Assembly: GCA_918026815.1 (NCBI GenBank)
Contig: CAKJVC010000012.1
Coordinates: 248,001 to 312,000, forward strand
DNA length: 64,000 bases
Source: Chalara sp. BL73
Lineage: Eukaryota > Ascomycota > Leotiomycetes > Helotiales
Direction of reading: 5' to 3'
Every line of letters starts with the position of its first letter. The first letter of the stretch is position 1. Position numbers and translations under genes: made by a program. This document shows, piece after piece, positions 1 to 11,005 of the stretch. Below the pieces are notes generated by a model. The model had not been told where the DNA came from. It did not search any database and worked only from the letters and a program-made list of their open reading frames with translations.

Positions 1-18
1 ACTGGTCCGAATACTTAC

Positions 19-678
19 CAGTTGCTGCTGCTACTGCAGCTCCAGCCTGAAGAACCGCTCTTGATGCAGCTTCCTATACGTTTAATCAGTTCAGAATCCC
101 ATATTAGTGCACGCATCAATCCGATAGCATGTGCTTACCTGCGCAGAAGTCTGGGCAGCTCTGGCACTGTCAGCGGAAGCATTGGCTCGCGATATCGCAT
201 CTGCTGCTGAGCTTTGTATACTTGCTACCACAGAGCTCGCTGATGATGTTGCTTGCGAAACAGTTCTGGACGCAGCAGCAATCGATTGCGATGCTGACTG
301 ATTAGCCTGACGTATTGCTTCAGTCGCTGATCGTGAAGCCGCATCTGCAGATTGTGAAAACTGTTGCGAGGCTTGCCGTACAGATTCAGATGCCTGCCTT
401 ATAGACTCAGAAGCTGATTGATTTGCTTGCCGTATCGCTTGATCAGCGCTCTGCTGAGCTTGTTGACAATCTGCTTGTGGTTCCGGTAAGGCGTCTCGAC
501 GGCGCAGTTCCGGCGGCGGGGTTATGAGCGGAAGGGAGTTTTGTGTCGCGCTGGCTAAAGATGCAGTTGCTGACGGTTGGATACATAATAGAATGCTAGG
601 CGAACTCTCTTTCCTGAGATCCTCGAAGAAGTAATTAAATAGATTGGAAGGTCGCTCCGGCGAAGTATTTCCCTCCAT
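19..678 (-). CDS. Ala/Ser/Gln-rich helical-repeat protein, 5' part (runs off left edge)
   Basis: Not recognised. Two exons are visible: 678-139 (180 codons from the ATG) and 73-19. The intron between them starts GTAAGC and ends TATAG, and the frame stays open. Another donor (GTAAGT) follows at 18-13, so the gene continues outside the window. The first 65 or so residues look unordered. From about residue 68 the chain is almost pure A/S/Q/R/I with a repeating pattern such as AIRQANQSAS and SIRQASESV, which reads as a long amphipathic helix. Repeat copies use different synonymous codons, so the repeat seems kept at protein level rather than being a recent DNA duplication. No signal peptide or membrane segment is seen in the visible part. 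The composition recalls LEA-like or other stress-type helical repeats, but that is only a resemblance. Confidence is good that it is coding and low for any function. Confidence 0.7.
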
Positions 679-2272
679 GAGGCCTGCTCTTTATTAATAT
701 GGTCTAAGAGCGGCCAAAAAAAAAGTAAAATCAAAGAAGAAGCGAAAAGCGCATCATGACCTGCTGAGCAGCGTGAATGGAGGCGACGACAAGGACAGAC
801 AGAAATGACGGAGAAGGCCCATGGTCAACAAGAAGTGACAAAGAAGGAAACAATATGGGAAATCGTATCCAAGCCATCCGAAGACTCCCAAGCTTACCAG
901 AATTACCCTCCAAGGAATGACATTGGTGTGTCTGGCCAAAAACACTCGGATTGCTATGGCATTGCTATCTCTAGAACATCTGATGCGGTTTGCAGAGTCC
1001 GTGATGGCGATCAAACACACCAAAATGCCTGTGGTCCCGATTAAGAAAAGGTTTTCGGCCAGTGCTGGCCGAGATAAATCTACGACACAGCTGTTCGAGG
1101 TTTCATGTCTCTGTAATATGGAAATGCATCCGGGTATGTGTTCATGCAGGCCTGCCGTTTTGTGTTGAGAACATCAGATGTTCGTCGATGAGGAGTGTCT
1201 CACGAGATGAGAAATCCCCGATAAAGCTGGCCATATCCCCAAAGCCATTTCGCCGTGTCAGCCATGCTGCAGCCAAGGGCATCTATCGGTACCTTCCGAT
1301 GCGAACGAGAGGAGTTACAATTCTGTTGATGAACTTTATTGTGATTTAATGAGAGAGGAAAGCAGCCAAAGCCGGATGCCGGCAGGCCACAATTCTCTTG
1401 GCGTAGATGTGATTCCCATTCCCGAAGAATCCTGCCGTTGGATTTGAAATTTCTGCATCAGCTTTGGTATCGCAATACCGTACTGCGCACTCATTGGCCG
1501 AAATGTCCTACAGCGTAAGTACAAAGATACAAAACGCGCCTCAAAAAAGTCAAAGCGCACGGAGGCATCGGACATTATCCAGTTGTCACTTCGTACCGTC
1601 CAAAACAGTGGAGCCTGTCAACCTGATACAGGACTACTGGCTCAATTTGGAGGTGTCAAACTGCAAACCCTGTTCCAACTATGAACTCCTCTGTTGTGTC
1701 GATGACGAATGTATATGATGGATGTATTCCATATTACAAGCACAGAAGTTGATCATGCAATGTATGCAAATTGTTCCTATCATGCCCTTAGGATTTTCGT
1801 TCGTCTTTGCTGAACTGGTGCTCTTTAATCGCATTCCAGATCATCCAAGTTCTGCCTTGCGTCGAAAAGCAATCATGTTCATTGAGTCAGTTGTCTGGTA
1901 TACATGAAGCCCGCTAGCACTTGGCCCTAATGCCCAAGAGAATGGGCCTCGAACCTTAACTAGCGCGCCAATTTATCTTGAACTTTGGAGCAACGGCTTG
2001 TCAGATTCTGCTCACCTCAAAGGAAAAGCCTCATCTCCGTAACTCCAAAGTGCTGATAATGCGTCATGGACCGTGGAACGTCGAAAACGACCAGCGAATG
2101 TCAAGATTTCCGGAGAGAAGCATTATCTTAAGTTTATTTTCATTATAGTACAAAGTCTTGCAGTCATGGTATCTAGCCGGCGCCTTGCTATGCTCCGTCC
2201 CAAATGCCATCCATGGATAACGCCGCCTTGAAAATGCTATAGTACCTTCCCAAATGCAACCATACTCCACGC
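679..2272. other. Intergenic stretch, no supported gene
   Basis: About 1.6 kb between the repeat-protein start and the end of the haspin gene. Only short overlapping open frames of 60-95 codons occur on both strands, many without an ATG and none with a recognisable motif. A GGTTCGAGG-like string near 1945 (minus strand) was checked for a tRNA and lacks the matching arms. It presumably holds the promoter of the left gene and the 3' UTR of the right one. Confidence 0.6.
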
Positions 2273-4049
2273 CTATTGCTCAATGCCATAGTTCTCGTAC
2301 TGTTCCTGCGTGATCCATCCTTGCTCGAAGATATACTCTAGAGTTTCCATCGCATTCTGAAAGCCGTTGGCCTTCGTGCCCAATCGAGACTCCAGCTCCC
2401 TCAGTTCCTTGTTTAATTGCCGTTTCTCTTCTACGAAGTTTTCTGAGTCTGCTCCATCTTTCTGGTACTTGTCACGAAGGATACCCAAAAGATAGTGGAT
2501 CCAGACTACGTTGGTGTATGGGATAAACTCCGACCAAGACTTCGATTCGTCGCTGTGCTTGTCATGCCAGGATGCGGTTTGATGTGTACGCTTACCAGTA
2601 AGTAGATGGTGTCTCATACTATGCGAGGAGATCGATCAGCAAACTCGAATCGGCAAGAAACTTGAAATTGAAAACATACATTCGATACGCGTTAAATTGG
2701 GGCTTTCCTGGCGGGCCGTGGAAAAGAAACATGGCGTCTTCCAGATCAGAAAACGCAATGTCTTCTTCACCCAACTTTGCTCTGGAAAGGCCATAATCAA
2801 TCAACGTGACATACAAGCCGCGTCCAGACTGTCCAAACTTGACACTTGGGTCTTCATCAACCTTGATCATCGAGGGATTTTGAGCAATACAGATGTTATT
2901 TTCATGTAGATCGCGATGCTATAGGATATGTTAGTTCAAGTAATACGAAATTGAAAATGAAAATGAAGTTACCTCAAATTCATTCTGCGCTTCACCGCGT
3001 GCGAGAATGATGATTACAGCAATCAAGACATCCCAAACCATAGCCGGATTGAAGATCTGTATGCTGTCCAAGATTGCTCCTGCGTTGGCTAATTCGATCA
3101 CCAAGAAGATTGAGTCATCTGTATAAAAGTCCGGATGCTCGAAAATTGAGGCTTCTTGATAAATGGTATTAAATAGCTCAACTGCCTTAGTCATTGGCTC
3201 AATAGTCTTGCCCTTGATTATATAGGCTTCTCTGAAGCTGACAAAGCCAGGGATTACTGTCATACTGTTCATGATTCGAAACTCAGACATGAGGCCTCCG
3301 ATTGGAATGGTATTGCACGAAGCGTGCAGGGACTTAGCATCGAACTGAGTTCTGATGCGACAGACTTTGAATATTGAGTCCCGAATCCGGTAGACTTCAG
3401 CGAAACTTGCCTCTGAAAGCTTTACCACAGGCGTATCGTCATCGATTCCGAGTTCATCCCATCCTATCACTTCCAAGGTGTTGCCGCAGTCCTTTTCATA
3501 TGCAGCTCTCAAAGGCTCGAGCTCATCAATAACAGATGCTGGCTCGTGATCGGGTTGAGTCTTGAGGATAGATTTCAAGGCTAGCTCTAAAGCTACAGGA
3601 TCTACTCCAATGTTATCGTGTTCACTGTCCCGTGATACAGCATATCCTTGTTCAAAGTCTGACTGCTCTGTAGCAGCAATGCCGGAACTGCCTCTTTGAG
3701 TCTCATTTTGTTCAGCAACTTTTTGCGGAAGGCTTTCTCGAACGATGCCTTCTTCTAATGTTCCTCTTGATAGTATTTCGTCGTCAGACAATGGAGCGTC
3801 TTTGGAAAGATTCAGGGTATCTTTCTGAGCTTGTACGCCGTCAAGCCATTTTTCAACCTTTCGTCTTGGCTTATTTGGTCTTTCCAGGTCGGCTGCTTCA
3901 GCTCGAATGTCTACCTGAAGATTTGCGAGCCCAGATGTTAGGTCCTCTAATGGTGCCCTCCTAGGAGCATCGGTTCTAGCTCCGAATATCGCAACAGCTT
4001 TGGCTCCAACTCCCCCTTTCTTCTTGCCATAACGCTTTGGAGGCGGCAT
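2273..4049 (-). CDS. Haspin-like serine/threonine kinase
   Basis: Three exons: 4049-2973, 2918-2680 and 2618-2273, giving 553 residues. Introns are GTAACT..TATAG and GTATGT..GCATAG. The N-terminal 190 residues are basic then acidic and unordered. The C-terminal half is the atypical haspin kinase fold, with a P-loop-like KLSEASFAEVYRI, a lysine in SIFKVCRI, the catalytic HRDLHENN (spliced exactly across intron 1) and LIDYGLSR in place of DFG. After that comes the haspin C-lobe motif YTNVVWIHYLL. Haspins phosphorylate histone H3 Thr3 at mitotic centromeres, which is family knowledge. The start at 4049 is the first ATG of the long exon. Two small upstream exons could add about 35 residues (see findings). 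It is head-to-head with the CCDC47-like gene. Confidence 0.9.
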
Positions 4050-4545
4050 CAGGCTCCCTGAAGATGATCTGCTATTACATCGTTAATTTGCGTATTTGGT
4101 AGGTCCCGTGACCAGGTCTCGTCGGTTTCCACGCAGAGGATTCGTATGAAATAGGGACTTACTCGAAAAGAGGCTGCAAATAGTCTTCGGAGCTACAGAT
4201 CTGTTAGGTGATGAGAAATAAGGTGTCCGCATCAAACTCACTCGTCGTCGCTGTCGCAAACGCAATAGCAGAGTCTCAACAATGCTGGAACTGCCATATT
4301 GATTCTTTTGTTGCTACAGCAACGATGATTGGTGCTTTCAGATGTGGCGCAGGAGTGTGGCGGGTGTGGTGTGGCAACGTCTATGTGGCGGTGTCTAGAG
4401 ACTGAAATAAACCCAAATAGGTCTAGCAAAAAAACCGGTTTTGTCTAGCCATTTATGGACTAGCCTCGTCTGGTTGCAATTCTTCTAGAGCTCCAGCTCT
4501 TCGCACCCTGACATTGTCTCACACAACGGTCGACAATCCGACACA
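4050..4545. promoter_or_regulatory. Shared divergent promoter, haspin / CCDC47-like genes
   Basis: These 496 bases separate the two divergent ATGs. A perfect 12-bp palindrome, AAAACCGGTTTT, lies at 4431-4442, flanked on both sides by GTCTAG. No TATA box is obvious. If the haspin gene uses upstream exons starting at 4297, the shared space shrinks to about 250 bp. Promoter function is inferred from gene order only. Confidence 0.4.
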
Positions 4546-6004
4546 ATGGCACAAAAAATCCTAGGTGGTCTCTTTGGAGGCTCCAAGCCATCAGACTCTG
4601 CAGTTCCTTCTGGCGACTCGGGTAATCTCTCCCTATTTGCGACGCAAAACAAAGGCTCACAAGACTAGATGACTTTGCGGATTTCGCTGGCGCACCAGAC
4701 CCATCTCCAGCTTCATTCTCTGCGACCCCAAGCCAAGCTGGCTTTCCAGGAGATTCAGCTGCTCCCACAGGAGCTGCAAGCGTCCCTTATACGAAATGGT
4801 ACAATGTGCATGAGCGTCACTCTCTGAACGAATTCAAGCAAGAGGGCGTGATTCTTGGTATACTAGCTGTGATCATCGTTGTCCATCTCTTTGGAAGCAG
4901 CGTAAATCGAAAGAAAGCAAAGTCATGGGCGAAAGCAATTTCACCTGTTCTAAGAAAGGAGTTTGCTCTTGTTGGATTTGGTGGTCGAAAAGCCCCCACT
5001 GTCGCAGATGGTGAGGATACTTTGGCCAAGACACTTGCCAGCGATAGCTTGGAATTGCCCGAGGACTTGATCAAGGAGAAGTCTCTTCAGGAATTCTCAA
5101 CCTATGCTACCGGAAGGCAGAATGTCGCGTTCCTTGACTTCAACTTGACCTTGCTCAAGCGATATAGCCCGCTTACTCTGATCGCCGAGTATGGATTGAG
5201 CTTGTTCTTCGAGAGTATGCCGGCCCCAGCTGAACGTATGGAAGCTATTCTATATCCTTTCGATGGCAGAGAGGCCTCGATCGTTCCTGGGCAGCTACCC
5301 GGCGCACAAGAGCTTCGCAAGGACAAGAGCAGCTACGATAATTTTGTTTGGGCAATTGTAAACAAGGACACCATGAAGCAATTGCGCGATGAGCGTTATG
5401 ATGTCTCTATCACCACCACCAAGGATAGCGCAAAGCTTCCAAACTGGGTCACGGTCATGAGTGAAAGTGCAGAGGTCACCGACCTGCTTCTCACACCTGA
5501 GCTCATTAAGGCTGTTGAGAACGCTGGCGACCTTCTGGAGCATCTGATTATCACTGATCAGCCAATTGATCAGCCACTCAAGTATGGTATTGTCCTATAG
5601 CTCACCAACGGATCTACTAACACTTATGCTTTAGGCTCGATGACACCGTTCCCAAAAAGCGACTCTACCTATCTTGCAAGGTACCCTCAGGAGATTACTC
5701 GAAAGTTCTGCCACTCTTTGAATACTTCATCCGCCTCGCTGATGTCCTAGTACAATCCGCCCACTTCCGCCCTGAGGTTACGCGCAAGGTCAAAGCGACC
5801 CGTGATAATGCTATTAAGCAACTCCAGAAGGTTAGCGAGGATGAGAAGGCTGAGGAGCGAGCACTAGAGCGAGAGAAGTTGAAGAAGCAAAAGAGAGACA
5901 ATGATCTGAAAGGCTTGGATGCAAAGGCGCAGAAGAAGTATCTAGAGAAGGAGAAGGAGAAGGAGATCAGAAAAAGCCAGAAGAAGATGACACAAAAGGG
6001 ATAA
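4546..6004 (+). CDS. CCDC47-like ER membrane protein (DUF1682)
   Basis: Three exons: 4546-4621, 4669-5581 and 5635-6004, giving 452 residues. The introns are GTAATC..ACTAG (47 bp) and GTATGG..TTTAG (53 bp). The order is a Gly/Ser/Pro/Asp-rich leader (1-70), one hydrophobic segment around 86-103 (VILGILAVIIVVHLFG), the DUF1682 globular region (about 120-390, including KWYNVHERHS just before the membrane segment), and a highly charged Lys/Glu coiled-coil tail ending in KKMTQKG. The animal homologue CCDC47 is part of the ER PAT complex, which helps multipass proteins insert into the membrane, and binds calcium. A similar ER role here is inferred from the family. Length and layout match fungal DUF1682 proteins. 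The first ATG of the small exon 1 has a good context (cacaATGG). Confidence 0.88.
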
Positions 6005-6285
6005 ATTTTGATTATATGGAGTGTGTTTTACAGATTGGAGAAGACGGATGTATATGTAAAGAGATTAAAAAGGAGGGCGGAAATATTTAATTTGGAGGTG
6101 TACATTAGTAACCTTCTTGTAATAAGTATCACCTATTTCCTCCAGCATTCCAACTCTGGATCTTCTTGTTTCCGGCAGTCATACCACGTTGTAGAAGTAA
6201 TTACCGAAACAACCGTCCAATAACGTGTGTTGTGCCTGGACATGCACCGTAAGAGAAGGGGTAGCAGGAAATCAATGCTCGTGTT

Positions 6286-6738
6286 TTAATGGATTGAAGC
6301 AAGCTCTCCGCTGAGCCTACCGTTATGCCACAGCGTCGATTCGCTGAAGGCCAGTAGTAAATGCCCAGTGTAGATCCGCTCTATGCAAGCACTATCAAAG
6401 ACCTTAGTATTATCATGAAGGAAGCTAGCAGAATTCTCAGCAGCCTCGATGGAATCACTATTAAACATGTTGCGGAAGTATGGAACGCTATGAGAGAGGA
6501 AGGACTTGTAGACCCGATACAGCTTCCTTTCTGCGCCGATGCGAAGCTCTACAATATCTGGGCCAAGGGGCCCATGCCAGGTGTTAAAATCACTAAACTT
6601 AGATACGAATTCACATAGTTCCTCGTTGAGTGGTCTTCGAGAACGAGGACGCAAGCGCTCTGTCGCTTCTTTCTTCTCGGTTGTCTCAGCATCGGCCTCA
6701 ACTGGTTTAGGAGGAGATGAAGAATCTGGCCCAGACAT
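6286..6738 (-). pseudogene. Truncated BTB/POZ-domain gene
   Basis: A 150-codon open frame from an ATG. After a charged leader it contains the first half of a BTB domain: DIVELRIGAERKLYRV, then SVPYFRNMF, then a degraded CIERIYTGHLL where intact relatives have the W-V/I-Y-T segment. It then ends after an unrelated 25-residue tail. The intact neighbour at 7511-8353 continues for about 140 more residues of helices and a Cys/His tail, and nothing similar follows here on the minus strand. I read it as a truncated paralogue, probably a pseudogene. A short expressed BTB protein cannot be excluded. Confidence 0.55.
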
Positions 6739-7510
6739 TTCAGATCGATAACTTGTAAGAGTGCGTTGTATGTGTTGCTGATGGATAGCTTCATGTAGAT
6801 CTGGAAAGTGTTTCAGTCTTCAATTCAGTCAAGTTCAGTTCTCGGAGGGGAGCGGGCTCAAACGGCTGAAGAGGGAAGTAATCAACTTGAGGCTCATCAA
6901 CTCTGGTAAATAATTTCAGGTAAGAGCATTCCAGACATAATACATACTTAATTCATGCAGACCATAGACTCGGAATTCATGGGCTACACTAAGAAATTAG
7001 GATATCTACATGATATAGCAAGAAAAATGCACTGAAAAGGCATCAAATGAGATTCACAGCTCACCATTACAAGAAGCTAGCCAGAGTAGTATGAAATTTA
7101 TTCTCTACCATAAGACAGTGTTCTCTTTGCTTCATACATAGCGGCTGAGTCGTGGCAGCTGCTTCTCCACCAGTTCATACCAGGATAGTGTTGTCAATTG
7201 GTACTGTCAATAGGTGCGAGATTAACCACATCAATGAGAGATGTTTGGATGCAAGATGCTGTAGTTAAGAATATTGAGAAAGGGGGTAGCTCACTGAAAG
7301 GAGCCTGTGAGACAAGTGATTCTAATGAAGTGACCCGGTCTCTAGATGGCTTAACAGTTAATTGCTGGTCCAGTGGTCAGTTTATTGACGCTCTATCATT
7401 GCCCAGCGACCTAAGAAGAATTCATACCCGTAATGCTAGGTATCGGAACTTGAAGAGGCAAATAGAGCTCTAGAATAAAGGTTAGTAGTTAATAGCTATA
7501 TCATTTGAAT
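6739..7510. other. Intergenic stretch between BTB paralogues
   Basis: About 770 bp with no convincing coding frame. The 91-codon frame at 7198-7473 on the plus strand shows no motif and opens without support from neighbours. Confidence 0.5.
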
Positions 7511-8353
7511 TCAACAGACTGACCATGGTATGGCATCTATACAAATCTCTCCCTCCTCGTGGCTATGGAAGTCACAGAGGGGCATATCTCTTGGATGCTT
7601 AACACGCTCACCTGGTACTTGGGCTCTCATCAGAGTAAGAAGATCGACAGTCAGATCTGCGCTCTCATGAAGAATGTTTTTGATATCCTCCACTGGCCAA
7701 TAGTTGTTGCCATCCTCCTCTTCGCTGAGAATATAATGAAGCATGCGAGCGGCATACTTGCGTATACCCGAACCAACAGGAGACTTGCTGTAAACATCGA
7801 GGATAATCGCTGCTGCTGGGAGCTTTCCATTGGCTTTTGCTGAGGTTATCCAATGACTAATGATTTGGTTTTGTAGTTGCACGATGGATAGCTTATATGC
7901 GACGTGCAAAACATCCAATGGGTCCCAACTCCAAACCGCGTCACCATTCCGAGCCCCTTCTACCGAGTATAGAGGAGGCAAAGCTCTTGTGTATACCCAT
8001 TGAAGCACAATATCGAAAGCGTCGCAGTCATCTGCTGGGAAACTAACCGAGCTGTCGATAGCCTCCCAAGTCCTTCCATCAAACATCTCTTTGAAGTATG
8101 GAATATGCTTGACGAGTACTACTTTGTGAACTCGAAATACTTCCCGCATCGGACCAACACGAATCACTACGGTAGTGCTGCCAATTGTACTGTTAGAGCA
8201 AAGTGTTAGAATAGTACAAATTATAACAGCCACAGAAGGGGCATACTCGCGAAAGTAGCGATCAGGCTCTGATTGGGAAAAGACCGCAATCTGGCTCTGC
8301 TGGAAGCCGAGGGCCCCGCTTCTAATTATTGAGGAGGAGCTTGATGGAGCCAT
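7511..8353 (-). CDS. BTB/POZ-domain protein with C-terminal Cys/His motif
   Basis: The frame is open across the whole interval (280 codons). It also contains a good intron at 8246-8190 (GTATGC..TAACAG, 57 bp, a multiple of three). Splicing gives exons 8353-8247 and 8189-7511 and a 261-residue protein, and joins DRYFRD to TIGSTTVVIRVG, which is the usual start of a BTB fold. BTB motifs follow: FRVHKVVLVKHIPYFKEMF and FDIVLQWVYT. Then come helices and a tail PLCDFHSHEEGEIC. BTB domains dimerise, and many act as Cul3 adaptors. No Kelch, MATH or zinc-finger partner domain is present, so the role is unknown. The tail motif recurs in the BTB gene at 43756-44531. Confidence 0.8.
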   Translation of the reverse strand: MAPSSSSSIIRSGALGFQQSQIAVFSQSEPDRYFREYAPSVAVIICTILTLCSNSTIGSTTVVIRVGPMREVFRVHKVVLVKHIPYFKEMFDGRTWEAIDSSVSFPADDCDAFDIVLQWVYTRALPPLYSVEGARNGDAVWSWDPLDVLHVAYKLSIVQLQNQIISHWITSAKANGKLPAAAIILDVYSKSPVGSGIRKYAARMLHYILSEEEDGNNYWPVEDIKNILHESADLTVDLLTLMRAQVPGERVKHPRDMPLCDFHSHEEGEICIDAIPWSVC

Positions 8354-10231
8354 TGTGGTATAGAATTTTGTTGTATGACGTGGTGACGAGTAATCCTTTT
8401 CGTTGCCTCACGCAGTGGTCTAGAGGAAGGACTTGGCGGTTACGTGGTGGAGGAAGAAGAGAGAGTGATAAAATAATGAAATAATGCTACACGCCGCTGT
8501 TATATAATTTTCTACTCTGTTAGAACGCTTCTAACTTGTTTGTGTTTTGTTTCCCTTTCGCTTATATAATCAATTATCTCATGGTCCATTCGTACATCTA
8601 GTGATTTAGTGGTGAACAGCTTGATCTGAAGCTTAAACAGGCTTATTTCTCTTAAGACGTACAACGGAATGTCCTGCCACTCTAAGTATACGTGCTTATT
8701 GGTTGCGTTAATGTGAGGCTTAAGGGTATTCCAATCCACAGACGGGGGACCGGCAGTCACGTTTTTTTATCAACGTTACTATTTTAATATTTTGATATTA
8801 TAACATTTACTTATCAATCTAAAATTTTGTACTGTATATAAACCCAAAAAATACATTTTATTTAAATAAAGGTTCAAATACTTCTTTGTACTTTCTAGGC
8901 TTATTATATAGCTTCCAAAATGGCAGACTTTGCAAAACGACCAAACAATACTTAACGTGAACCTTGCCGTTTTTTGTTACTCAATATTCTTAAATATCAG
9001 GAAAACCACATGTAGGTTCAATTAGTATTGGGCAGTCTGCGCTATTATAGTATGCGATCCATATCTATGCAATGCCCTCTCAATCTATCTCTAACACACA
9101 CCTTCAGACAGTATCGACAATCGCTTTCATTAGTATGAGTGCGACTGTTGCTAGCCATAACCGTATATTCCACTACGCCAGAACTGCCATCATATTTCCT
9201 GTAGCCATTTCATACTTCACAATGGCCTTTAACCTTGGCTATACAGCCATTTAAGTTGAGTTCCTGTGCTCTAGCTCCAAGGATTCTGGACTCCACCACG
9301 GGGTCTTTTACGTCCGCTATGTCGATTGGGTTATTACCGCTCCAGTAAGCTGCTACCCCCTTTCCTTTACCCCGTTCCCAGCTCTTCTTCTTTGAGCTAG
9401 AAACTTCCAGCTCCTGCTTCTCCATCCCCTTCTAACAGCTGGTCTTCGCGGCCCAAAATCATCGTTACAATCCTCCTTGATGAAGAATAATCACTGCCGG
9501 TTTCGTCGGCGCGCTTGTAGTCTCTCCGGATTCTATGTATTTGGAAACATCGCCATTTTTCTGGCGTCATCTGGAACCTCGTCTGGGTTGGCCATCCGCA
9601 CACCAAATATCTGGGTACGCATCTCCTCCATCCACCTGCACTGCAGTGTCCTTACCACTGCTCTTAAATTCTTAAATCTCATCGCATGAGAGGTATGGGA
9701 AGGAGGTAACTAAATTGCACCTAACAGTAAGGCAGTCATTTACAGCATCTTGAAATTTTTAGCGAAGTCAGGGTTTGGTGCATTGTTGCTATGGAGAAGC
9801 ATCGATCCTGCTTCGCTTGGTTTGCATATTAGGGATAATGATGATCGGGTCCACCTTCACGGGAGGGAGGATGGGGTGTTGGTAGTGCAGCTGCCGCACA
9901 CAATGGTGCAACTGGAGGCACCAGCAGCGTCGATAAGTATGGAATTCCTGTCAATTGTGCAGATAACGCTAGCGCTGATGCTACCGGGACCCACACAACT
10001 CTTCAGCCACATGGAACTACCCCTGCTATTTCCAACGTTGTAAATATATTTTAACCTTAACTCCCATTCGGAGATCTAGCTGTTAAGCCAAAATTTCATC
10101 CACTTGCTTATTATTACCCTACCCCACTACCAAAAAATAGTATCATCCTATCGAAACAACGTGCTCACACTTCTCCATTCCCTCTCTCCCACTTCAAATC
10201 GCCAGTAAACCAAACCCTGCTTTATATAAAG
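8354..10231. other. Gene-poor stretch with AT-rich core
   Basis: About 1.9 kb without a supported gene. Bases 8760-9010 are visibly AT-rich with runs of A and T. An 82-codon minus-strand frame (8512-8760) and several frames around 9072-10043 carry no recognisable motif. On the minus strand around 9540-9660 one frame reads as coding-like (VRMANPDEVPDDARK) but meets a TAG at once, which could be a decayed gene fragment. Confidence 0.5.
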
Positions 10232-11005
10232 ATGACATCTTCTCCACCACCCCCGGAATTCCCATTCTCCCCTTTTGTAATCTTGACGCCGAATCTGGTT
10301 CTTGTCCCGACACCGACAGCCATCTCCCTCCCGACCTACCGCGGCCTTTACTCCAGCCTTCACGGCGACCCCTCATTCTGCGAAATGGCATTCGCGCACC
10401 ATTTCCCTGCACGGTCATGGAGCGACGAAGAGGTCCACGAGGTAATACGCACTCGGGATGTAGTCCGGTGTTGGGGTCGAAGAGGGATGGGTGATTTTGC
10501 AGTTGGTCTCCTACCCTCACACTTTTATCATAATTTTGAACACCTGCAAGATTGGGCTGGTTTTGATATCGGGAAAACGATTAAGGAGGGTTTGAGGATT
10601 GTTGATGGTTATGGGTATGATAAGTTGTTTGGGGCGGATGGGAAAGGGTTGGATGGAGTAGAGTGGGTTGGTTATGCGGGTGTGAGAGATGCGACTACGA
10701 CTTCTTTGCCGGAGAGGGAGGCTGGGGATCATATCCTGCCCGAATGGAAGGAGATGGTGGAATTGCGGTATGGATTTGCGCAAGAGTATTGGGGAAAGGG
10801 GATTGCTAAGGCAGCTGCGGAAGCAGTTATGCTGTGGGCCGTGGAAGAGAGAGATGTAAGGAGGTTCATTGCGGAAACGGAGAGAGGAAATGTGGCTAGT
10901 GGGAAGGTGCTTGGAAAGTTAGGATTTTTGATAAGAGGAGAGATACCAGGGAAGGGGTATTGGAAGGAGGAGAGTCAGATGGAGTGGGAGAAGGTTGTAG
11001 TCTGA
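10232..11005 (+). CDS. GNAT-family N-acetyltransferase
   Basis: Intronless, 257 residues, with ATG in a good context (aagATGA). The protein has the layout of the Acetyltransf_3/RimJ-like GNAT group. It has an N-terminal strand region (LTPNLVLVPTP), a central block ending in ELRYGFAQEYWGKGIAKAA, which holds the acetyl-CoA-binding Q/R-x-x-G-x-G/A loop (about residues 180-192), and the typical late motif ERGNVASGKVLGKLGF (about 215-230). These enzymes transfer acetyl from acetyl-CoA to an amine. The substrate cannot be told from sequence. It stands alone in a gene-poor region, and its base composition is somewhat more GC-rich than its surroundings. Some fungal GNATs of this type act on small molecules or antibiotics. 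Confidence 0.85.
   Translation: MTSSPPPPEFPFSPFVILTPNLVLVPTPTAISLPTYRGLYSSLHGDPSFCEMAFAHHFPARSWSDEEVHEVIRTRDVVRCWGRRGMGDFAVGLLPSHFYHNFEHLQDWAGFDIGKTIKEGLRIVDGYGYDKLFGADGKGLDGVEWVGYAGVRDATTTSLPEREAGDHILPEWKEMVELRYGFAQEYWGKGIAKAAAEAVMLWAVEERDVRRFIAETERGNVASGKVLGKLGFLIRGEIPGKGYWKEESQMEWEKVVV

Noticed and set aside
1930..1990. tRNA-like GGTTCGAGG string on the minus strand
   Set aside because: The bases around it do not form the T arm, and there is no D arm, anticodon arm or acceptor stem at the right distance.
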